NCBI GenBank assembly: GCA_035995165.1
Contig: DASYKU010000152.1
Location: 1-64,000, forward strand
DNA: 64,000 nucleotides
Direction: 5' to 3'
DNA from: Mycobacteriales bacterium
Lineage (GTDB): Bacteria; Actinomycetota; Actinomycetes; Mycobacteriales; CADCTP01
Part shown: positions 41,901-47,744 of the stretch, piece after piece
How positions within the stretch are numbered: position 1 is the stretch's first letter
Layout of the letters: each line of letters opens with the position of its first letter
Made by a program: the position numbers and the translations under genes
Notes under the pieces: generated by a model
Database searches by the model: none
What the model saw: the letters and a program-made list of their open reading frames with translations, nothing else
What the model was told of the DNA's origin: nothing

Positions 41901-41940
41901 GTTGATTCAACTTCAGTAGTTCACCTGAACTTCTCGAAGT
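41901..41940. promoter_or_regulatory. Cluster of palindromes in module 1 control region
   Basis: Three perfect palindromes stand side by side: GTTGA-T-TCAAC (41901-41911), AGTTCA-CC-TGAACT (41918-41931) and ACTTC-TC-GAAGT (41929-41940). A further GAAGTTCACC half-site lies at 41849-41858. The shared half-site is close to TGAACTTC. This is what an XRE operator array would look like, between the regulator gene and the leader of the membrane-protein gene. The rest of the 391-bp gap (41752-42142) includes a five-codon frame at 41958-41975 after a GGGAGGTG site. Confidence 0.5.
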
Positions 41941-42054
41941 GGCGGGAGGTGAGACCCGTGAGCACGCCACCCTGACCAAGGGATCGGCAGGCCGGGCTCG
42001 CGCCCGGGACCTCGTCACGGATCCAGCGGACGCCGCGCAGGCTGTCCCCTTCAT

Positions 42055-42189
42055 GCAGGCACCCCCGGGAGTCGTTTGGCCGCGAGTCCGGGGGTGTCCG
42101 CTCCTATCTGAACCCGCTCGCGTCGAAACGGAGGGGCTCCAGATGACTGTAGCTCCGAATCTCGCAAGCTCAATGGATCTCTCCTCGGC
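42055..42189 (+). repeat. 135-bp invariant block, copy 1
   Basis: This block is identical at all 135 positions to 44993-45127, whereas sequence on both sides differs. It spans a GC hairpin, an A/G-rich stretch, the GGAGGGG ribosome-binding site and the first 15 full codons of the small membrane-protein gene. Identity ends abruptly within the codon for Ala16. Confidence 0.95.
42060..42096 (+). promoter_or_regulatory. Conserved leader hairpin, copy 1
   Basis: CACCCCCGG (42060-42068) pairs perfectly with CCGGGGGTG (42088-42096), enclosing 19 nt; G-U and G-C pairs extend the base. The hairpin ends about 33 nt before the ribosome-binding site. It could be a transcription or translation control element, a processing site or a protein-binding site. 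Confidence 0.65.
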
Positions 42190-42487
42190 GCTGCCGGACG
42201 TGTCCGGGATCGAGCCGGGAACCCTGCTCCTGCTGGTGGGGATCCTGGTCGCGCTGGCCGCGACGCGGACCCTGTTCGGGTTGGTGCGCCTGGTCGGGGT
42301 GCTGTTCCGGGCAGTTATGCAGCTCGTCAAGGCCGTCGCAATCCTGGCGGTCGCCCTCGGGCTGATTGTCGGCTGGGGCTACCACCGCATGGAGACCGCC
42401 GGCTCCGGGCCCGACACCACCGTCGTCGCGCCCGCTCCGCTCACCGCCGGTCCGACGCTCGGAAGGCTGGCCGCGCCGCACAAGTGA
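42143..42487 (+). CDS. Small membrane protein of the duplicated module (copy 1)
   Basis: A 114-residue protein. The N-terminus MTVAPNLASSMDLSSALPD is followed by two hydrophobic segments (PGTLLLLVGILVALAATRTL and KAVAILAVALGLIVGWGY) and a Pro/Ala-rich tail ending AAPHK. GGAGGGG lies 6 nt before the ATG at 42143. The frame is open further upstream, but the start is fixed by the paralogue. No family is recognised. It could anchor or gate something at the membrane for the coupled XRE/glycosyltransferase pair transcribed the other way. Confidence 0.75.
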   Translation: MTVAPNLASSMDLSSALPDVSGIEPGTLLLLVGILVALAATRTLFGLVRLVGVLFRAVMQLVKAVAILAVALGLIVGWGYHRMETAGSGPDTTVVAPAPLTAGPTLGRLAAPHK

Positions 42488-42492
42488 GGGCG

Positions 42493-42530
42493 CCCGGTCG
42501 GGAGGGGACTCGGGGCTCCTCCCGGCCGGG
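42493..42530. terminator. Bidirectional terminator hairpin, module 1
   Basis: CCCGGTCGGGAGG (42493-42505) pairs with CCTCCCGGCCGGG (42518-42530) with one G-U pair. It lies 5 nt after the membrane-protein stop and 17 bp from the end of the convergent glycosyltransferase gene. The equivalent place in module 2 has a matching hairpin. Confidence 0.7.
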
Positions 42531-42547
42531 TCCGCCGGGGCCGGCGA

Positions 42548-43678
42548 TCAGGCGTACGTCCGGCGCCGGCCGCTGCGGGTGTCGGGGCGCACCGGCGTCA
42601 GGCCGAGATCGCCGAGGGCGGACACGAGATAGCCCCGGATGCGGACGTTCGCGAGATACCGCTGCCAGGTGTCCAGATCGTCCTGCCAGGCCCACAGGTA
42701 GTCGGCGGCCAGTCGTGGCGAGAGCCGTTGCAGCTCGGTGTCCGCGGTCTCCAGTGCCTCGGCCGCCTCGATGGCGCCCGAGAAGTAGCAGGGGTCGACC
42801 GCCTCGCGGATGAAGCGCAGTCGGTGGTCGAAGAACTCGTCCCAATACCCCACCGCCATCGCATCGGCGATGGCGCCGGAATGGAGGCTGCCCACCAGGC
42901 CCTCGGCCAGGACGTCGCCGAACTCCTCGGCCCGCGCCCGCTGCACCTTGAACGGGTCGTACTCGATCTGCTGCACCGCTCTCGACCGGGCCACGGCCCG
43001 GTGCCCGGGCTGCAGATGGGGAGCCAGGAAGAGCCAGTCCTCGTTGTAGACCTGCGGGAAGAACGAGCAGACCCGGTCGAGATCGACGGCGAGTGCCGAG
43101 CCGCTCACGAAGACGTCCTGGTCGTCGAAGACGAGCCGGCGGGCGTGGCAGACGACCGAGTTGTCGGGGTAGCTCGTGGCCGGCATCCCGACCGCCGCGT
43201 AGTGCTCCAGGGAGCCTGCGGCCCGCCGGACCACCCGGGCGTTCAGGTCCCGGACGTCGTCGTCGAGGAAGAGCACGCTGCGCCAGCCGCACGCTCTCCC
43301 GGCCACCAGCCCGATGTTCCGCTTGAGGCTCAGGTCGCCGACCGCGCTCATCGTGCCGTCGTGGAACTTGGACGTCGCGAGCTGGGGAAGGACGCCGTCG
43401 GACGGGTCCGTCAGGTCGACCACGGTGGCCTGGGTGCCGGGTATGCCGGCGGCCAGCTCGGCCACGTCACCCGGCACGGCCTCCAGGCTGCAGAGGATCA
43501 GGATCGGCGTCTGCAGCTGCGCGCTGAGCCGCAGGGCGGGTTCGAGATTCTCGGTCGGCCGCCCGGCCGGCACGACGATGCCGCTGAGCGGGGCGTTCCC
43601 GCCCTGCGCCACGGCGAGAAGCCCGGTGTGCGAGCTGTGGTGGCGCACCGGACGGCTCAGCGGCTTGACGCCGGTCAT
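42548..43678 (-). CDS. Putative cytosolic GT-A glycosyltransferase (module copy 2)
   Basis: A 376-residue paralogue of the protein at 39570-40691. It keeps GIVVPAGRPTENLEPALRLS, GDLSLKRNIGLVAGRACGW, VLFLDDDVRDL (DDD), SYPDNSVVCHARRLVF and QVYNEDWLFLAP, while the C-terminal third is more diverged. The ATG overlaps the XRE stop by 4 bp (ATGA), a tight coupling that fixes the start. No signal peptide or membrane helix is present. Conservation of the acidic motifs in both copies argues that both remain catalytic. Donor and acceptor are unknown. Confidence 0.65.
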   Translation of the reverse strand: MTGVKPLSRPVRHHSSHTGLLAVAQGGNAPLSGIVVPAGRPTENLEPALRLSAQLQTPILILCSLEAVPGDVAELAAGIPGTQATVVDLTDPSDGVLPQLATSKFHDGTMSAVGDLSLKRNIGLVAGRACGWRSVLFLDDDVRDLNARVVRRAAGSLEHYAAVGMPATSYPDNSVVCHARRLVFDDQDVFVSGSALAVDLDRVCSFFPQVYNEDWLFLAPHLQPGHRAVARSRAVQQIEYDPFKVQRARAEEFGDVLAEGLVGSLHSGAIADAMAVGYWDEFFDHRLRFIREAVDPCYFSGAIEAAEALETADTELQRLSPRLAADYLWAWQDDLDTWQRYLANVRIRGYLVSALGDLGLTPVRPDTRSGRRRTYA

Positions 43679-44730
43679 GTGCCGGTTCCGGTGGCATCGG
43701 AGTCCTCGTCGTCGGACCAGATGCGCAGCCGGGAATCGGGATTCTGGAGGTCCGGTGTCATCGCGCTGCCGGACACGACCGGGACCTTGACCAGCACGGC
43801 GAACTGGCTCCCGCGATCGGTCAGGTAGTCCATGTTGCTGTCCCGCAGTTTTGCGTCGGTGGTCAACCGGACCGCCCCGAACACGCCGCGTGAGTACACC
43901 CCGCTGCACCAGGTCAGCGTGCTGGCGGCGTTGAAGGGATTCGTTAGCCGCGCGAGAAGGCCGATGTCTTCGGTCAGCTGGGGCGGATCGGAACGGTCGA
44001 AGACAGGCAGGTGCGGTTCGTCCTGCTTCTCGACGTAGAAGACCTCGCCGTTCTTGAACTCGGGATGTTTGTCCTGGCGGATGGGCAACCTGGTCCGCGC
44101 GAAGACCTGTTGCAGTGTCTTGTTCAGCCCCGGCCCGCCGATCATCACGAGGTGGCTCGTCAGGTCGTCGGCCTTGAGCTTGTCGGGCTGGGTGAAGCGG
44201 ACCTCGGCCTGCGGGTTCCGCATCCGTATGTGCCCGTGCAACTCGACGAACGCGTCCAGGTCCGCGTACGACAGCAATGCGGTGTAGTTCGGATCGCCGG
44301 GGTCGCTGTAGGGGTGCTCGGTGCCTTCCAGGTTCCCGCAGACCAGCATCACCGACTCGCCCGGCTCGAAGGCCCAGAGGTCGCGCCGGCCGCCGGTCTC
44401 GTCGGCCTGCTCCTGAGTGCGGACCCGCAGCCGCCGGAGCTCGTCCAGCAGCCCGTCCCGCTCGGCCCGCTGCTCCTCGGTGAGCTGCCCCTCGGGCGGG
44501 AGCTCTTCCCGGCGGGTGCCGTCGGGGTCGCGGGCGAGGACCACGTACGTCGCGATGTCCCGCAGGCGCGTGTCGGTCGGTCGCAGCGTGTCCTTCTCGT
44601 ACGCGGAGATCGACGAGGTCGCGAGGCCGAGGGCGGCGGCGAGGGTGCCCTGGGTCGAGCTTGACTCGCCGCGTAGCTCCCGGAGGCGAGCACCGAGGGT
44701 GGGCTCGGCACCCGGTGATGGCTGGCTCAT
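43675..44730 (-). CDS. XRE regulator with unassigned sensor domain (module copy 2)
   Basis: A 351-residue paralogue of the protein at 40666-41751. The HTH is LGARLRELRGESSSTQGTLA, then LGLATSSISAYEKDTLRPT. The shared C-terminal domain has ESVMLVCGNL, DPNYTALLSYADLDAFVELH, GHIRMRNPQA, HLVMIGGPGLNKTLQQVF and ARLTNPFN with WCSGVYSRGVFGAV. GAGGG precedes the ATG at 44730, and MSQPS is common to both copies. The recognition helices of the two copies differ, and so do the palindromes upstream, so each probably controls its own module. Confidence 0.75.
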   Translation of the reverse strand: MSQPSPGAEPTLGARLRELRGESSSTQGTLAAALGLATSSISAYEKDTLRPTDTRLRDIATYVVLARDPDGTRREELPPEGQLTEEQRAERDGLLDELRRLRVRTQEQADETGGRRDLWAFEPGESVMLVCGNLEGTEHPYSDPGDPNYTALLSYADLDAFVELHGHIRMRNPQAEVRFTQPDKLKADDLTSHLVMIGGPGLNKTLQQVFARTRLPIRQDKHPEFKNGEVFYVEKQDEPHLPVFDRSDPPQLTEDIGLLARLTNPFNAASTLTWCSGVYSRGVFGAVRLTTDAKLRDSNMDYLTDRGSQFAVLVKVPVVSGSAMTPDLQNPDSRLRIWSDDEDSDATGTGT

Positions 44731-44754
44731 GAGGATTCCCTCGAGTGATCGTCG

Positions 44755-44818
44755 CTGACAGTGATTGTCAGGCGAGGAGGCTAGAGGCCACCGAACCACA
44801 GTACAAGCATCGCTGTAC
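44755..44818. promoter_or_regulatory. Palindromes in module 2 control region
   Basis: CTGACA-GTGAT-TGTCAG (44755-44771) and GTACA-N8-TGTAC (44801-44818) lie just upstream of the XRE gene of copy 2. Neither resembles the TGAACTTC-type sites of module 1. They are candidate operators in the 350-bp gap between the divergent genes. Confidence 0.4.
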
Positions 44819-44907
44819 CCGAAAGGCGCCATCTGGTTCTTGTGGAATCCAAATGTAAGAGTCCATGCTGCTACAAGAAGGGTTTCACGGCGTCACGGGA
44901 GGTAGCC

Positions 44908-45084
44908 ATGGAGCACATAGCTGAACGCGCGGCGAGCCCACCGGCCGGACACTGGGGCCGATCACCTCGAGGCGGCGGCGGGCCGTCCTCGGGCAGGCAC
45001 CCCCGGGAGTCGTTTGGCCGCGAGTCCGGGGGTGTCCGCTCCTATCTGAACCCGCTCGCGTCGAAACGGAGGGGCTCCAGATGA
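44908..45084 (+). CDS. Possible 58-residue upstream peptide, coupled to membrane protein 2
   Basis: An ATG at 44908 follows a GGGAGGT site. The frame runs 58 codons and its TGA overlaps the ATG of the membrane-protein gene (ATGA at 45081-45084). The last 30 codons lie in the 135-bp invariant block and read basic sequence (RHPRESFGRESGGVRSYL, then NPLASKRRGSR). In module 1 the same frame has a GTG at 41958 but a stop five codons later. Either it is a real coupling peptide that was lost in copy 1, or the frame is chance. Confidence is low. Confidence 0.35.
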   Translation: MEHIAERAASPPAGHWGRSPRGGGGPSSGRHPRESFGRESGGVRSYLNPLASKRRGSR

Positions 45085-45127
45085 CTGTAGCTCCGAATCT
45101 CGCAAGCTCAATGGATCTCTCCTCGGC
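44993..45127 (+). repeat. 135-bp invariant block, copy 2
   Basis: Identical to 42055-42189 at every position, at a fixed distance of 2938 bp. The flanks diverge at once. The coding part gives MTVAPNLASSMDLSS in both genes, with no silent differences. Confidence 0.95.
44998..45034 (+). promoter_or_regulatory. Conserved leader hairpin, copy 2
   Basis: CACCCCCGG (44998-45006) pairs with CCGGGGGTG (45026-45034), with the same loop as in copy 1. It lies 46 nt before the ATG of the membrane-protein gene. Confidence 0.65.
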
Positions 45128-45425
45128 ACTGCCCGACATGTCGTCGGTGAGCCCGGGGGCGCTGCTGGTGATGGTCGGCGCGCTGGTGGCGCTGGCGGCC
45201 GGGCGGACCGTGGTGGTGTTGTTCCGGCTGGTCGGGCTGCTGGTGCGGTCGATCCTGCAGCTGTTCCGAGCGCTGGTGATCCTCGGCCTGGTTGTCGTGC
45301 TCATCGTCGGATGGAGCCTGGAGCGGGTCCGCGACACGGACGTCCGCATCGAGGCGCCGGCGCGGCCGTCGATCGCGGCGCCCGGGCTGGTGCCGAGCAT
45401 CGGACCGCTGGCTCCGCACAAGTGA
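45081..45425 (+). CDS. Small membrane protein of the duplicated module (copy 2)
   Basis: A 114-residue paralogue of the protein at 42143-42487, the same length to the residue. After the shared N-terminus it diverges (LPDMSSVSPGALLVMVGALV) but keeps two hydrophobic segments, a second one being LVILGLVVVLIVGWSLERV, and the end APHK. The equal length, conserved ends and GW at the end of the second helix show that the protein is under selection, so exact DNA identity of only the first codons is not due to recent duplication of the whole gene. Confidence 0.75.
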   Translation: MTVAPNLASSMDLSSALPDMSSVSPGALLVMVGALVALAAGRTVVVLFRLVGLLVRSILQLFRALVILGLVVVLIVGWSLERVRDTDVRIEAPARPSIAAPGLVPSIGPLAPHK

Positions 45426-45430
45426 GAGCG

Positions 45431-45470
45431 CCCGGTCGGGAGGGGGGTTCGGGGCTCCTCCCCGACCGGG
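45431..45470. terminator. Bidirectional terminator hairpin, module 2
   Basis: CCCGGTCGGG (45431-45440) pairs perfectly with CCCGACCGGG (45461-45470), and AGG/CCT pairs continue after a bulge. It lies between the ends of the membrane-protein gene and the convergent VWA gene. Confidence 0.7.
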
Positions 45471-45486
45471 TCGGCGAGAGAAAGGG

Positions 45487-47298
45487 TCAGCCGGTGAGGG
45501 CGGCTACGGCGGTGGTGAAGACCTTGCCGATGGAGTTGGGGTCGGGGGAGGAGAACTGGAGGCCGTCGGTGACGCGAGCGACCTGGGCCAGGGCGGCCGG
45601 GTCGGCGCCGGTGCCGTACGCGAGGGTCACGATGTGGACCGGCTTCGCCGGGTTGTGCAGAGTCTTCAGCTGAGCCAGCAGCCGGGGGAGCGTGATGCTG
45701 CCGGCGTCCTCGTTCTGGCCGTCGGTGATGACCACGATCGTGTTGACCGCGTCGGCCCGGTAGGCCGCGGTCGCGCTGCGGTACGCGGCCAGGATGCTGT
45801 CGTACAACCCCGTCGCCGTCCGCGGCACCATCGCCTTGTACGCCGCGACGGAGGCGACCTGCCGGTTCGGATACGGCCCGACGCGCTGCCCGGCCGGCCC
45901 GAGCGGCACCAGCACCTTGTAGTCCTTGTCCCCGTCGAGCTGCCGGGAGAACTCCCACAGCCCCAGCGAGTCCTGCGGGTCGAAGAAGCCGAGCGCGGCC
46001 TGGGCCGCGTCCCGGGCCACGTCGAGCTTGGAGCGGGTACTGCCCGGGACCGGGTCGGCCATCGATCCGGACACGTCGAACAGGCCCAGCAGCGAGATCC
46101 GCCGGGTCAGCAGCCGCCAGGCCGTCCGGGCCGCGATCGGCCCGTCCACGGCCTGCTGCGCGACGGGTGCCAGCGGAAGCACCGAGTCGACCCGCAGCCC
46201 GCTGGCGATCGCGGGGCCGGCGACCCCGTCGGCGCGGCGCAGGCCGTACCCGTCCAGGCGACTCTGGACGGCGTCGGACAGCAGCCAGCTGCGGAAGTCG
46301 GCGGCGGCGGCCTTGTCGGCGGCGTCGACCCAGCTGCCGTTCGGCACCACGTACGGGAAGTCGGCCGCCAGCTGCCCGTCGATCGGGTACGTCGTGGCCA
46401 GCACGATCGACGGGCTGTCCCGGTCGTAGCGCCAGACGTCCTGCTCGTACCCGGCCAGGATGCCGACCGAGGAGATCACCTGGGCCGCGGTGCTCGATGC
46501 GGCGACGGGCGCCAGCAGCGCGGTCCCGTCCGGTGCCGGCGTCCCGAACGCGCGCGACAGCCCGAGCAGCCCCTCCCGCGCCTCCGGCCGGTCGAACGCC
46601 GCCGCGTTCACCTCCGGGGTCGGGGTCTGGGTCAGCACGCCGACCAGCGCGAGCAGGATCCCGGTGCCCAGCGGGGTGCTGCCCGGATCCATCGTGGTGA
46701 CCTTGATCGGCCCCCACTCGGGGTGGCCGAGGCCGGGCTGACCCCAGCCGCGCGGGTCCTGCAGCAGCCGGATCAGGTCGCCGAGCTGGGGCTGAGTCTC
46801 ACCAATCGGGCCGGCCAGCAGCCGCAGCGCGTCGCCCGGCGCCGCGAACACCAGCGGCGAGGTCGCGATGGACGGCGTCGGGACGGCGAGCACCTTGGCG
46901 CCGTCCGGGCGGATCCGCAGCAGGTCGACCGACATCGTCGACTCCGGGATCCAGACGTCGGGCGGCGCGGCCGCGCCCGGGAACGGCACCGGCTGCAGCG
47001 ACTGCTGGGCCTGGTCCTGGGTCAGCGCCCCCACCGTGACCGACATGCACCGCCCGGCGACGGTGTGGTGCTCGGCGGTGTACGAGGCGGCGAGCCCGCT
47101 CAGCCAGGGCTGAACGGACGGCGCGGCCCCGACGGTGAGCGTGCCGGCCGGCCCGGCGCAGGTGGCGACGTCGTTGGACGAGTCCGCGTTGAGCACCCGG
47201 ACCGCGCCGACCGAGGCGGCGGCGAGGGACAGCACGAGGACGCCGATGAGCAGCGGGCCACGCCCGACCCGGAGTCCGCGCCTGTTGTGCCGTGCCAC
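45487..47298 (-). CDS. Binding-protein / von Willebrand A fusion, membrane-anchored
   Basis: A 603-residue exported protein. One N-terminal helix (GPLLIGVLVLSLAAASVGAV) anchors or exports it. Residues about 45-370 resemble an extracellular solute-binding protein (GTLTVGAAPSVQPWLSGLAA, PPDVWIPESTMSVDLL). Residues about 400-595 are a VWA domain with an intact MIDAS, LLGLFDVSGSMADP (DxSxS), and VVITDGQNEDAG. It should bind a metal-dependent ligand or partner outside the cell. Such fusions are known in actinomycetes but not explained. It is divergent from the LCP gene, which suggests an envelope role. Confidence 0.8.
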   Translation of the reverse strand: MARHNRRGLRVGRGPLLIGVLVLSLAAASVGAVRVLNADSSNDVATCAGPAGTLTVGAAPSVQPWLSGLAASYTAEHHTVAGRCMSVTVGALTQDQAQQSLQPVPFPGAAAPPDVWIPESTMSVDLLRIRPDGAKVLAVPTPSIATSPLVFAAPGDALRLLAGPIGETQPQLGDLIRLLQDPRGWGQPGLGHPEWGPIKVTTMDPGSTPLGTGILLALVGVLTQTPTPEVNAAAFDRPEAREGLLGLSRAFGTPAPDGTALLAPVAASSTAAQVISSVGILAGYEQDVWRYDRDSPSIVLATTYPIDGQLAADFPYVVPNGSWVDAADKAAAADFRSWLLSDAVQSRLDGYGLRRADGVAGPAIASGLRVDSVLPLAPVAQQAVDGPIAARTAWRLLTRRISLLGLFDVSGSMADPVPGSTRSKLDVARDAAQAALGFFDPQDSLGLWEFSRQLDGDKDYKVLVPLGPAGQRVGPYPNRQVASVAAYKAMVPRTATGLYDSILAAYRSATAAYRADAVNTIVVITDGQNEDAGSITLPRLLAQLKTLHNPAKPVHIVTLAYGTGADPAALAQVARVTDGLQFSSPDPNSIGKVFTTAVAALTG

Positions 47299-47744
47299 CC
47301 GACGTCCCCTCGCCGAACTCTCCCGCCCCGTGGCCGGTGGTCCTGGCCGTGCAGCGGATCGGCCAGGGGTGGTGCCGATGTGTCGGAGCGTGACGCCCGA
47401 TCAGGTCGTTGTCAATCGAACGGGTGCGTACTACGCGGGCGTGCTCAGATGCTTACCGATGGTGACGGACTGTGATCATTGGGTGAGAGCGGGCAGGTAT
47501 TCCGGAAGGGTTGCAGACCGTGTCGGAATGGTTGCGCGGGCACGTGACGGTCGCCACAAGTCCACTCTTCCGGTCGAACCCGCTGGACCGAAAGACGCAG
47601 CCGGCGCTGGTCCGGACGGGGTGAATCTGCGCCGGGGATTGGCGGTCAAGCGGGGACGGTCCGTACCATCCTCGCTGATCTTCCTACCGGGCGTTCTCGC
47701 AGCGTCCGGCCCCTCTGCCCGCCGATCCAGGGAGCCGACGCGTC
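47299..47744. other. Divergent intergenic region, VWA / LCP genes
   Basis: These 446 bp hold no gene I can support. A short inverted repeat, CCTGGCC (47342-47348) with GGCCAGG (47361-47367), lies near the VWA start. TTGGCG (47639-47644) and TACCAT (47664-47669), 19 bp apart, are a weak candidate promoter for the LCP gene. Confidence 0.35.

Noticed and set aside
41849-41926. GTTCACC sequences in the module 1 control region as a PHO box
   Set aside because: The two occurrences are not in 11-bp direct repeats. One is half of a perfect palindrome, which fits an XRE operator better.
42143-45425. Membrane-protein pair as a holin or type I toxin
   Set aside because: At 114 residues with two helices and a conserved soluble tail, it is larger than typical type I toxins. 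No antisense RNA or lysis genes were seen, so I leave the function open.
45292-47475. A 727-codon plus-strand frame opposite the VWA gene
   Set aside because: An antisense shadow of the binding-protein/VWA gene with no domain and no start signal.
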